Source of the DNA: Rhizophagus clarus | Lineage: Eukaryota; Glomeromycota; Glomeromycetes; Glomerales; Glomeraceae | NCBI GenBank assembly: GCA_015698045.1 | Contig: BLAL01000030.1 | Location: 1,612,001 to 1,676,000, forward strand | Reading direction: 5' to 3' | Length of the DNA: 64,000 nucleotides | Shown here: piece by piece, positions 1-11,832 of the stretch | Layout: each line of letters begins with the position of its first letter | Position numbering within the stretch: the first letter of the stretch is position 1 | Position numbers and translations under genes: made by a program | Notes under the pieces: model-generated | Told to the model about the DNA's origin: nothing | Database searches by the model: none | The model's input: the letters and a program-made list of their open reading frames with translations, nothing else

Positions 1-3000
1 TCAGTATCGCTAGCTTTCCAACTAGAAACTAATGTTCCAGTTCGTGATTCTAATAAAGAAATAATCCCACTAGAAAATCCAACTGCAATTAAAGTTTCAT
101 TTGGATTAATACATATAATTTTTATTATACCAGTAAATCCTAAACCACTTTTCCATGAATGCAAAAGTTTATAGGACATAGTATCAAAAAATCTATTGCG
201 AATAAAATAAAGTTAAAAAAATTTTTGCTAATTTTATAAAAATTTTCTTATTAACTTACGTAATTGTTGTATCAGACAATCCTCCAACCAGATATCTTGT
301 TCTGAATATAGGTTTAATTGATAAATATGGATTTCTTAAATTTCCAAGTTGATGTAAAGCTGTTCCAGTTTCAGGATCCCATATCTGTTAAAAGAATTGA
401 TTTAATGGTTTATTTTTCTAAATTAAAAATATTTTTTAAAAATTTACTTACATGAATTTGTCCATCACTACTAACAATATGATTACCTAATCCCCAACTT
501 TCACCTCTGCTAATAAAATAAGTATCTAAAATTGTATTTTTTTTATGTCCTGTATATGTTTTTAAACATTCTGAATATGGTTCATTTAAACTATTTTCTA
601 TTCCATGATGAATGTTTAAAGACCATAATTTAACTGTGCGATCTTTTGATCCTGATACAATTAATCGACTATATTCATTTGCATTTATAGAACGAATAGC
701 TGATCCATGACCTATCATTAATAATGAAGTTAAAAAAAAAACTTTAATTTTACAGATAAATTACAATAAGATATCGATACGACGAACCCTCTGGTTCACT
801 GAAAAATTTGTTATATCGAAATTTATAAGTTTGGTATAACGATTGTTTATATGTTCATATATAGAGACAAAATTTTAAAAATCGCTTTGTCGCGAAATTC
901 GTTATATTGCATAGTCGTTATATCGAGTTCTGACAGTGCAATTTTTTACCTTGAAATGTTCTTAATTTTAAGTCATTAAATGAAAATTGCATAGAGTTTG
1001 ACATTTCCTCTAATAAAGATTTTAGATGTAAGTAAATATATTACGTATATAAAGTAAATTTAATCTAAAGAATTAATATACCTGAATTTGTTGATAAGAA
1101 TCTAGTCCAATTTCTGTAATTATAATAATTTTATAATTTAAAATAGTATTTAATTAAAAAAAAACATTATAATTTTACTTACTTTAAATCTTCTTGAGAA
1201 GAATTTTTAGTTTTCCAAGATAAATTAATTCCTTTTAATTTTGATCTTAAAAAAAAAAAATTTTTTTAGATAAAAAAAAAAAACTTTACTTCTTTTTTTA
1301 TATTAACTTACTTTTTAGTATTTCCAGAGTTATTTTTAGAAGGGATTGAAGTTGATAAACTTCCGATACTCATTTTTCTTGCATTTTTAATAGGAGATCC
1401 TCGTTCTCCTAAATTTGTTATATTATTATGATTTATATCTAACAATTTTCTACTGGTAATTTCTCCATTACCAAGTAAACTATATGTTCGATTTACACTA
1501 AATTCTGATGTAGTCATTGCAGCTGTCGTAGTTATTGTTGTAAGATTATTTGTATTTGTTAATAGCGGTAAATGTTTTTTATCTTCACTTATATTTAAGC
1601 GTAAATTAGTAGGAGTTGTTACTAATAAAGAAGAAATAGAATTTTTTTCTTTATGTAAAGTATTCTCAGATGACGATGATGCTATTGATACTTGATCACT
1701 TGGAATTTCTGCTGACGAATGTGATGGAGATATTGCATGAAGTGAAGATGAAGCTGAATTAGAATAAGATCCCGAATGAACTAAAATAGCTGTCTCAATA
1801 ATATTACTATTAGGAATAGATTGTCTAATAGTTTCAGATTCGAATAATATGCAAAATTGGGAATATGCATATATAATCTAAAAAAAAATTATCAATGAAA
1901 TAATTCTTATAAATTTAAGTATAAAAAAAAAAAAATGATATTTACCTGTTGATCTCTTTCCTGTTCAAGCCTACTTAATATAATTTCATCCAAATTTCCA
2001 TTACTTTGAACAGATTTTTTAAACAATTCAAAATATTTTACCAGAATTGGTGAAATCTGATATATTAAAGTTTAGTAAAAACTATTAAAATTTTAAATGT
2101 TTTTTTAATATTTAACTTACATGTTTCTTCCACTCAGCTTTTCCAATATTGTTACAAATATGTAATATAAATTCCATTGTTTTAACACTAATTGACAATT
2201 TATTTTTCAATATTTGTGTTAATAAATTGATTTTTCTATTAGTATTATTTATGTCTTTTTTATTAACTATACTAGTCGACTTTGAATCACTAGTGTCAGA
2301 ATCTTCTCCAAATAACAATAATAATTTGGTTAAAATATCTGAAAGTCCCGATTCCATTTCTGCTAAAATTTTGGAACCTGGCATTAACGTCGTTAACTAA
2401 TTTTAAAAATATTAATTATATTAGACATGAAAAAAATAAATACCAAAAAAAAGATGAGTTAAATACCTTCCCTAACAATGATAAATGATTACATAATATA
2501 ATATAATTCTTATTATTCATTGTAAAATTACTATATTGTTGTAATACACTCATAACTTGAGCGAATTGTAGTTGTATAAATGTTTCTCCAAATTGATTTC
2601 CTTTTAAGATATATACATATTATTATTATATTATATTATATTCAGATAAATTTTTTTTATTTTTACTTACCAATAGCCAAAACACTTTGCATTAAAAAAT
2701 TCAAAGTAGGACTTTCTCTTAAAAACATTTTATAAACCTGCTTCATAACATATTTATTACTCAATATAGGTCCAATTAAAGTACATATATCTACAAGAGC
2801 TTCATTTGCTAACTGTGCTACGCTTGGCAATGCGTTGTCCAAACTAGCACTTATTATTGATGCCGGGCTTGCTACTACTTCCTTTTCCGACAAATATTTT
2901 GTATTTCTTAAATTGAATTGATTACCATAACTGTGTAAATCAGTTGTAATTCCAAATGTATATGGTAACACATTTTCTTCGATTGTTAAAGATTCCAAAT

Positions 3001-6000
3001 AAAGTGGAAATAATTGCTGTAGAAAGTTAGGAATTCCAAATTTATGTATAAATTCCTCAATTATGGCAGAATCAAATAGAATTTTTGGGATCGAAGGCCT
3101 TGAAGTCTAAAAAAATGTTAAATTTTGATGATCAACAAAAGTAAAATTATTTTATAAAATAATTTTATGAAATTACCTCAAATAAGGAGACAATAGGTTT
3201 CAAAAGATGGGTTTTTGTTTCATCTTGTCCTAATCTCTGACCAAGCTTTGAAAAAATATTTAATGCCTCAATTTTTATAGAATCATTTGTAAATAATAAT
3301 ATTAAGCTTGGCAATATCATATAAAATGCCTTATAAAAATATTAAAAGAGAATAAAAAAAAATTTAGACAATATACAATTAAACTTTAATTTAAATTATA
3401 ATTGTACCTCATCAGTGAGATTACACAACTTATCCATCCAGTGTTCGGCTAATTTCAGTCTACCAATCCAATCTCTATTAATAAAATCAATATTTAAGTA
3501 ATCCATATCTTTAATCCTCATTTAAAATGGTTTAATGTGTCATCTTACACTTGATGAAAATCCGTTAAAAACTCGTAAACTTCTGGTATACAATCAGGTA
3601 ATGGCAGAGTAACGCCTTGATCACGTAAACTCATCACCGGCACTGAACAGTATAATATTGCATCAATTGGTGGACGTTTCTTCCAATCTGGGTTAGTTAA
3701 TGAAGAAATAATCTCTTGAACTGGTAAAGGAAACTTGTAAATATTAAAATTAAATTTAATAAGCTTCTAAATTTTATAAATTATAATATAGTTATGCAAA
3801 TTGTTTGTTTGAAATTACCCTACAAATATTTTCTTTTTGATTTTCTTTGTTCTTTGTATTACATAACAACGATAAACTTGTATCGTTTTTTGAAGCGTCA
3901 TAGATGCTTTCAATAATTTTTCCAAAACAATAAGCATCCCATGCTCTTCCATAAACAAAAGAAGTTTCATTTGATTTCATTATCCCATCATGAGTCGATA
4001 CATGTTTCGGTTGCAAATCTTGAACAATGTCCATTTCGTATAACTTCTTGCCAATATTATTTTGTTTGAAATTATCACGATTTGGTACATACTTTGTAGC
4101 AAAAGAATGTGATTGCTCAAAGTTGTTCAATTTCTCTATAAAAAATTCATTCTTCATATCATCAGGTAAATGTATTGGTAAAGTATTGATTAATGCTGTC
4201 AATGTTTCAACACGATCTTTTAAGTCCGAATTTGTTACCATAACTGCTGCTGTCATTGTCATAGAATAATCTTTCTTTTCATCAAAATTATTGATAACCC
4301 CATATAAAGATAATGATCTTGGTGTTGCAGGTTCAAGTTTTGGTGATTTTGAGATTTTACCATTGGATGTGATAGGTTGATGATACGATTTTCCTATTGT
4401 TTTCTCTGCCCCATTATTATAAAGAAAATCTGTTAATGTTTCTGATGTTGTCTTAAGATCTGTTTCTGTCATTTTTAACGGAATTCTTCTTTTTGAAGAT
4501 ATTATTTCATAGTTTTCTAATAAAGTCCTATCTTCATTTATACACACAGACGAATGTTGCTTGCAAAACTTCTTCACGGATTTTTGTGGATGTGGATCAG
4601 AAAACAATTGTGTGATTCCATGTTTCATGAATGAGTTCTGTCCATTTATAAGTGGCAATGCAACATTCTTTGCCTCTATAGCATCCTCACCTTATATATA
4701 TCAAATTAATTATATTAGAAGGAATTCAAGTAAAAAATTATATTTAAGTAATTTAGAAATACCGCTGAGTTTACACCCGAATGTCAAATCTATCCATAGA
4801 TTTAAATTACTTGACACATAATCACTTTCCAGCGCTTCAGAATGAATTCTTACGAATTCTTCAGCAGAAGATGCCCACCTAGAATTACAACGTATTTTAA
4901 ATTATATAATTATATTAATAACTAAAAAAAATATGTTTTATATAAATTTACACTGGCAATTGTAAGTCAGGCATGTCCGGATGTATTGAAGTAAATATGC
5001 TTGGATCTAAAATTAAAATTCAAATATAATTATTCGTTAAATCAATAATATTATTCTTATATTTATTGTTATTTTACCTGTATAAAATTCGGGAATACAT
5101 TCATCAGGTGTCCATTCAAATAGTCTTTGTAATGACGATGGGTATTCATTTGGTTCATATTTTGTCCTCACATATTGACATAATACCTATATAAAATATT
5201 TTTTATTTATTTGTTGAATTTCGAGATTTATTTTAACAAATTATCTTTACATACAGGAATGGGCGTTTTGCGTGCAAGATAGACATAATATGTAATGTCC
5301 GACAAAATATCTGTAATATGATGAGGCACTGGCCCATCAAATGTAAAATCTAATTGTTCATCGCCTATGATGACAATTATATGTTATTTAATATTAAAAG
5401 AAAAAAGTTTTTAAATTTGTCTCTATTTAGCCTACCTTTGTTGAGACGAAACTTTGTTTTTGTAAAATCTCTCCAATTCTGTGAAATATCTGACCCAGTA
5501 AAATCTGTTATCCATGGAAATATTGGATGAAAATTTGGATCCCCAATTCTCCGTCCTATTAAAAAAACAACGTGCAGGATTTAAATATAAGATGCATCAC
5601 AATACCCATAAAGCAAATAAGATATTAAATATCAGACCGGCAAGGTAATTTAAGAACATTATATAATCGAAATTTGATATATCTCCTCGCACCCACTTCA
5701 TTGTAAGCGTATCATCTTGTATTTCTGCGAAATAATCTTATTAATAAGGAATTGTATAATATTAATTTTAATAATCATATTGAACAAACCTTTTGGAATA
5801 TTTCCCAACACAATTTCTTGTGTACTTTGTACTAATTACACAAATTAATAAAATAATAAGTTAAATGTTTAACTTCGATAACTCCATTATATTTATCATA
5901 TACTAACTAACATTTTTCATCATCGCAAACAGGGACTGAACATTCAAACCCAGCAAGTGTTACCCATAAATTTTCATCCACAAAAATATTTGATGGTTTG

Positions 6001-7220
6001 AGTCTTTGAAATAAATAAACATATAAATACTTTAATCTTAAAAACACTATTAATTATAAAAATCACATACCCTCCATGAATAACACCTTTCTGATGAAGT
6101 TTTTGTATAGTTTTTAATATTTGATATAAAATAAAAAACTTTTTAACATTGGAACTCAATATACCGGAACTAAATTTCAATAAATCCTGTAATGTAGTTC
6201 CACGATAAGGGGCTATAAAATAAAAAGCACTATCTGATTCTATAACTGCGAAAACATCAATTAAATTAGGACTCGTCGTCGGTACGTCAGAGGACCAATC
6301 AGGATTGGACAATAACTCCATAGATAGTATATCCCCATTATCAATCTCTGAATATGGTGATTTGATCCGGAAATAGGCGCTCTCTGGATACAAAACCTCT
6401 ATGAATTTTTTAACAAATGTCTTAAAAAGATGATACAAGAAAATTAATTAAAGCACAAATTAAATATTTACAATTGCCTAATATTATCTAATATCACCTT
6501 TTGTCTGGCCAATTGAAGCTCAAAATCGTTTAAATCATTTAGACCACAATCATCATTCTGAGAGTTCTTATCTGGAACATAGTTATCATACTCCGTCTCG
6601 ATATCTGCAAAACTTGATATTTCTTTTGCTTCAAGTTGCTCCTTGAGGAAAGTTCTTAATGGCAGTTCAGCTTCCTCACCAAAATTGCGTAATGGTGTAT
6701 TTTTGTCGCAAGAATTGATTTTTGAAAACAATTGTGGTCTAAATGAGAAAGTTAATTATAAATAAAGTGCAATTTTCATATATAATGAACTTCGCACACA
6801 GCTTGTTCGATTAGTTCAATTGTATGGCTGACCTTCGATTATCCGATACTTGACGCTTCAAAAAAACGCTAACCAGGACATTTGTAGTAGATGCTTGAAG
6901 ATCATCGGTATTCGATTGATCAGAATTATTGGAATTTAAAGGAGAACGAGTATTGTTATATCGTTTTAATTGTACAGTCTCCCCAAATCTTGCCTGTTTT
7001 AAAGTGGCGAGCCAATGTTTATGGATCTAAAGTCGTATAAAAAATAAGAATTAAATAAATGTTACAAATTAATATTATCAAACTTCTTTCATACCACACA
7101 ACAAGCAGTAGCTCCGGTTTGTTCTTCGACAGAAAAACAAGGAAAGGCGACATCGATATGTAATTCTTGTGCAATTATAGTAGTTAATTCCTCTCTGGTT
7201 AATTTATCGACAGAAACCAT
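1..7220 (-). CDS. WDR81: WDR81-like pseudokinase/BEACH/WD40 protein, 3' end beyond the window
   Basis: A many-exon gene. The start ATG at 7220 opens exon 1 (7220-7095); exons 2 (7026-6833), 3 (6738-6498) and 4 (6420-6071) join in frame. Order of domains: an N-terminal kinase-like lobe (6420-5900) reading GVIHGG/LKPSN at the catalytic loop and AGFE where DFG is expected; a BEACH domain (about 5700-4750) with [16 protein letters not shown] and [17 protein letters not shown]; a long linker (4658-3790); a helical stretch (3100-2000); and WD40 repeats toward position 1, for example [13 protein letters not shown] near 640. Kinase-like plus BEACH plus WD40 is the WDR81 arrangement; that family acts with WDR91 in endosomal PI3P control and aggregate autophagy. 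The missing HRD aspartate and DFG motif fit a pseudokinase. The C-terminal propeller is cut by the window edge. Internal exon limits below 6 kb were not fully resolved. Confidence 0.88.
778..938 (-). repeat. MITE-like repeat in a WDR81 intron
   Basis: About 160 bp inside an intron. Read on the minus strand it carries ACTCGATATAACGA, then ATATGAACATATAAA and CAGTGAACCAGAGGGTT. A related copy lies at 9268-9425 on the plus strand. The start resembles the terminal repeat of the pogo element at 51260 (CAGTCAGACCTCTATATAC), so both may be short non-autonomous pogo/Tigger relatives. Exact ends and a target duplication were not settled. Confidence 0.5.
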
Positions 7221-7451
7221 TTCTAGCGTATGAAAATGAAAGATTTATCGTTTGATCACTAAAATATGTCGATCGGAAATGCGAGCTATTTTTACTTTTA
7301 TAGTAATATAAATTTTATAATGATCGGTACGCACAAGGATGCCACATGTCACTTATATAATCAGGGGCAAAGGTGATTTTAGTATAAATAATATATTTTC
7401 TTTGATTTTGTGGTTTTATTCTCTACAATTTCCACCCTTAACTTGTTACAA
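7221..7451. promoter_or_regulatory. Shared upstream region of the WDR81-like and F-box genes
   Basis: The 231 bp between the divergent start codons at 7220 (minus) and 7452 (plus). It must hold both 5' UTRs and core promoters. I see AT-rich sequence and a TATAAATAATATAT stretch near 7383, but no element I can assign with certainty. Confidence 0.4.
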
Positions 7452-9053
7452 ATGGCGTCATGTTTGACGGCTGACTGTCTAGCAAACGTTTTTTCATATT
7501 TTGACACGGATCCTCATTCTTTACATTCATTTCTTTTGGTAAACCGTCATTGGTGTATCAATGCAGTACCAATATTATGGCGACGTACTTTTTATGTAAC
7601 TGCACATGGACAATTTTCGTCAAAAAGTAGATGTAGATTAATATCTACATATCTATCTTGTTTAACATCAAATTCGCTAAATTTAGATGGCAGTATTGCA
7701 ATCACATCTCATAAATCTGGTAAACATGCAACATCATCGATAATAACAAGAAACAACTTTCCTTCTGCACATCAAATATCACCAACGTTTGATTATGCAT
7801 CATTTTTGCGTGGATTTGATTATTTTCAAGTTTATCATGCAATTGGAAATTGGTATGCATATCAATCATCGGAAAAGAAACAATCAATTAAGTTTAGTGA
7901 AATCTTTGGGATGGACAATGATAAGTATAAAATACTCTTAACTACCAAAGAATTAATTAAATACATATTAAGTAGATCTCCAGCTATCGATTATTTAGCG
8001 TTAGACGTCGAAGCGACAATACCTTCTGAATTTATTTCAATCGGAAAATTTCAAGATGCTACAAATTGTTTATCTTACGTTCGAAAATTCGTATGTCGTG
8101 GTAACTCGAATAAATTAGATTTATATAAGACTTTTGCAAAAATTGTTACAAATGCCGAAAGTATAACAATTTATGGAATTGGGAAAGATGATTTGCAGGC
8201 TGAAGGATTATCTAGTTTTATAAGAAAACAACGTAATTTAAGTAAATTTGTGTTATGGGATGGAACGAAAGAGCAATTGCCAAATGTAATAAAAGCGTTA
8301 TCTGTTAATCATGGGAAATTAAAATATTTAGAATTTAGATATTGCGTTTTTGAAAATTTAAGACCGTTAGAATTACTTGCCGATGCCTGTTCAGAATTAA
8401 CCACTTTGAAATTTATCCAATGTGGTGAAATATCAAACTATGTTATGCCGTCATCTTCGTTTCCAGAATTAAAAGTTTTAGATTTACAAGGCACTCATTT
8501 TCCAGCTGATACATTAGAAACGCTTTTTCGTCACGCAAATATTGACTTACGTTCAATTAATATTGAAGCAAACTCGCACCGATATCCTCGTATGATAGAA
8601 AAACTGGCTTCTTACTGCCCATATTTAACAAAAATTCATGCGAGATTATCCAAGGATGGAATGAGTCAACTTAATTCTTTATTTCTTTCTTGTACACGTT
8701 TAGAAACAATAATAATACAAGGTCAACTTCCGGATCGTCTTTATATGATTACTCAGGATGCTAATGATAACCTATTGATTAATCTCCGTGAAGTTATACC
8801 AACTAGTTTGAAAAAATTTGTGATTAAAACTGATTGTGCATTTACAGCTTCAGCTGTCGACATTTTTCTTCGTGGATGTAAAGCTAATTTGAATAGATTG
8901 GAATTTATTTCTTATGGGAACGTTTGGCAGCATTTGAATGTTGTGAAAAAATATGCTAGAAGGCGTAAATTGGAAATCAAACAAGAAGTTGCTGGTAATT
9001 ATAGAGAGTTATTAATGAGAGAATTGGGTCATGTTATCGTTGAATTTGAATAA
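7452..9053 (+). CDS. F-box protein with LRR-like C-terminal region
   Basis: Single-exon gene, 533 aa from the second in-frame ATG (7452). That start is preferred over 7410 because the F-box begins directly after it (ADCLANVFSYF, LVNRHWCINAVPILWR). The rest is an irregular leucine-rich series of about 25-residue units (such as LKYLEFRYCVFENLRPLELL and LKVLDLQGTHF), as in substrate-recognition subunits of SCF ubiquitin ligases. Known of the family: the F-box binds Skp1 and the C-terminal repeats hold the target. The target cannot be read from sequence. It is a paralogue of the gene at 9885-10986 (shared FDYxSFL and LVNRxWC). Such F-box genes are strongly expanded in arbuscular mycorrhizal fungi. 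Confidence 0.85.
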   Translation: MASCLTADCLANVFSYFDTDPHSLHSFLLVNRHWCINAVPILWRRTFYVTAHGQFSSKSRCRLISTYLSCLTSNSLNLDGSIAITSHKSGKHATSSIITRNNFPSAHQISPTFDYASFLRGFDYFQVYHAIGNWYAYQSSEKKQSIKFSEIFGMDNDKYKILLTTKELIKYILSRSPAIDYLALDVEATIPSEFISIGKFQDATNCLSYVRKFVCRGNSNKLDLYKTFAKIVTNAESITIYGIGKDDLQAEGLSSFIRKQRNLSKFVLWDGTKEQLPNVIKALSVNHGKLKYLEFRYCVFENLRPLELLADACSELTTLKFIQCGEISNYVMPSSSFPELKVLDLQGTHFPADTLETLFRHANIDLRSINIEANSHRYPRMIEKLASYCPYLTKIHARLSKDGMSQLNSLFLSCTRLETIIIQGQLPDRLYMITQDANDNLLINLREVIPTSLKKFVIKTDCAFTASAVDIFLRGCKANLNRLEFISYGNVWQHLNVVKKYARRRKLEIKQEVAGNYRELLMRELGHVIVEFE

Positions 9054-9884
9054 TAAATAATATTAATATAATATTAATTAGTAGCACAAAACGTAATATT
9101 ATGTTAAATTATAAAAATTTAAACTACGAAGTTGTTATAAAAAAACTATTATTTTAGCAGTATATCATTAAATATTATTATCTTATATTATTTGTACAAT
9201 TCTCATTCTAAATAATATTTTTCGTTTGTTGGCTTAATTTTTTATTATATGTCATTCTGCGCCGGAAAAATTTAGAATAACGAATTTCGTGATAAGGTCA
9301 TAAGGCGATTTTTAAGATTTTTTATCTTATATGTGAGCATATAAAAATCGATACATCGAACCTATAAGTTTCTACATAACGATTTTTCTAGTGAACCGGA
9401 GGATACAAAAATTTAACGAGAGGACTCAGCTTTTCTTGGATGAACAAGGTGTTCGTTTATCAAATGCATGGACCCGCTCTACATTAATTAACTAAATTTT
9501 TACTTAGTGCACTTTCATGTGCTCGCATATTATATTATAATATTATTGCAAGCATCGCGAACTTAATAAATCGATAATATTTTCTTTACGAGAGTGGTTT
9601 GTGACATCTCATGTGATTATCCGTTAACTTAATGTGATATTCAAAGATATCAAATTTTATATGACTTTCCAAACCAGGTTTAACTAGTCAGCAAATTAGA
9701 TATAGCATCCTTTGAATACAGTAATATAGATGATATAAATGACATGTTACAAACGGAAGTCTAATTGCAGTTAAATGATATTTTATGCTTACGGAATAGA
9801 TATCACAATTTTATCCAATTTAAAATTCTAATTACTAATCCATGATTGACTGAGATTTTCTATACAACGAATTAAATTATATCA
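9054..9884. other. Convergent intergenic region with a MITE-like repeat
   Basis: AT-rich 3' flanks of the two F-box genes. Positions 9268-9425 hold the plus-strand relative of the repeat at 778-938 (shared ATAACGAATTTCG, GTGAGCATATAAA and AGTGAACCGGAGG). No coding signal was found otherwise. Confidence 0.5.
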
Positions 9885-10986
9885 CTAATGAATTGCATTA
9901 AATTTTCGTATCCATATTTCAATATCTTCATTTCGTTCAGAAGATTCAAAAAAAATTTCTTGAAGTTTTGGAAAGTTTGCGTTAAATAAAGGTCTCAATA
10001 TTTTTGTTGATAAATTACTACATCCACGAAAAATCAGACGCTGTAAATTCTCACAATTGGCTATCGCTTCTAAAGATTCACATTCTTTGAAATCAGAATT
10101 GATAAATTCAATCACTCTTAATGAGTGTACTTGAGTTTTAAAGGATGGAAGAATACTTTCGAAATATTTAATGAACTTTTCAATTGCCAAGATTTCTAAT
10201 GATTTTTGTTTTTCAATTAAGTCAGCATAATACGTTGCATCCCTCTCACAAATTATACTACCCTTTTTAGATTTTTCAACATGCATCACTATATACAAAT
10301 GTCGCTAAATGAAAAGAATTCATGTATTAAGTCAGAGCGAAAATGTAACAATAAATAAACTAATTCTAACTTACAACTCTTTGACATTGACTACTGAGTA
10401 ACGGTAAAAATCTTGGATCCAGAACATTACAATCAAGATAAATTTTTTTAACAGGTTTTATCAAAGGTCGAATTTTTCGATCTACAAGATGCATGAACTC
10501 ATTATCCCAATCACCACGTCGATCATGGTTCTTAAGTTCCAATGATTGTAAGGCAAAATCTCTATTTGCAAGAATTTCAAGTAAGGCTGGTAACATTATA
10601 TTAAATGAATCGTTTTTTTTATATATTCCGTCATTACATCCCAGATGAAATAATGAAGATATAAGACCATCATAATTTAAATTCTTGAGAAAGGAAATAT
10701 AATCAAATGATGGCGATTTGACCTTCTTTGGAACTTCAATCCCTTGTTTTTCAAGACTGCGCCTCTCTTTATTAGTTAGACAAGCCATATAGGTATAAAT
10801 TAATCCATCTAACGACATTTTGTTATCGAAAAAACTAAACGGATCCAGCCAAAGAATTGGAATCGTCGTTCTACACCAATATCTGTTAACTAAAACACAA
10901 TTAAATAGATTAATTTTGCCCTCTTCTTTCGCATAAAGAAATTTGAATATCTCTGAAAGAATTTCGGGCGAAAGTAATTCAGACAT
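9885..10986 (-). CDS. F-box protein, two exons, shorter paralogue
   Basis: Exon 1 runs 10986-10375 and exon 2 10304-9885, joined in phase 0 across a 70-bp intron (donor GTAAGTTAG, acceptor TTCATTTAG), giving 343 aa. The start at 10986 places the F-box at the N-terminus (LLSPEILSEIFKFLY, LVNRYWCRTTIPILWLDP); an in-frame ATG at 11058 would add a hydrophobic leader unlike the family. The C-terminal part has leucine-rich segments (LQRLIFRGCSNLSTKIL). It lacks the last third present in the 533-aa neighbour, so it is either a short member or truncated. The likely role is SCF substrate recognition; the target is unknown. Confidence 0.8.
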
Positions 10987-11832
10987 TAATTGTATCCTAT
11001 AGGTCACAAGGTAAAATACTGAATATATAAGATGATAAAAAATTTCTTTTAAAAGCAAAATATTCTTTTATAAAGATATAAATTTTAAAATATTGCAATT
11101 GCTGAATTGCATATACTAAACGAAAACGGAAGAAATAATATACCTCGTTTGCAGAAATAAAACATGCAAGAAAATTCGTGGAAGGGAAAAAAAAAACCTG
11201 AATTAATGAAGTCGATCACACATATTGGTGCAATGTTAATCTATTCTAAATATGATCATCAAAAAATACTCGTACTCGTGATCGTTTGATATTAAGAGTA
11301 TTTTATCAATAAACTATCTTTCTCCCTTTAACTTAACCAGAACTTTTCCATTTCGCGAATTAGTGGAATAATTGTTTGTTTATAATTCTTGGTGCGTCAT
11401 TTCTTTTTATTAATTTTATTTTTTATTTGCTCACTTTTATTATTTTTGTGTTATATTCAGTTCAAATATTTTAAAGCACGAAAATAAGAAATTAAAAACA
11501 ATTTTTTTTCTTTTTCAGTCTATCTTAGTCTCGGTCAAATTAAATATATCTCGAATATCAAAGCATAAAAGCATATATTCGACATCTTAAACAGAACTGG
11601 CTATAATTTTTTATTTATTTATCCAATCACTTTCATTAGTTAAAACGAAATTTTTCATCTCCGTTAAGGTAATACGAATATTTAGTATTAGAATTTCAAA
11701 AGATTTTTAAACTTAATAATCTAAATTTGTTCTTTATAGTTAGAAGGTTCTGTAAATGATTTGAGTCTTGGATATTTATTTTGAGAGATATATCTATAAT
11801 AATTATATTGGTCAGTAGAGTAATTAACTATT
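10987..11832. other. Divergent upstream region
   Basis: Between the second F-box gene and the Gcr1_C-like gene. It holds T-rich tracts and possible 5' UTR introns (for example a TTTATAG acceptor-like site near 11740). No gene or repeat was recognised. Confidence 0.4.

Noticed and set aside
7410-7451. Earlier ATG for the first F-box protein
   Set aside because: It adds 14 residues before the F-box, which begins directly at the second ATG; a start at 7452 suits the family better.
10987-11058. Earlier ATG for the second F-box protein
   Set aside because: It would add a hydrophobic leader that F-box proteins lack; the ATG at 10986 aligns with the paralogue's start.
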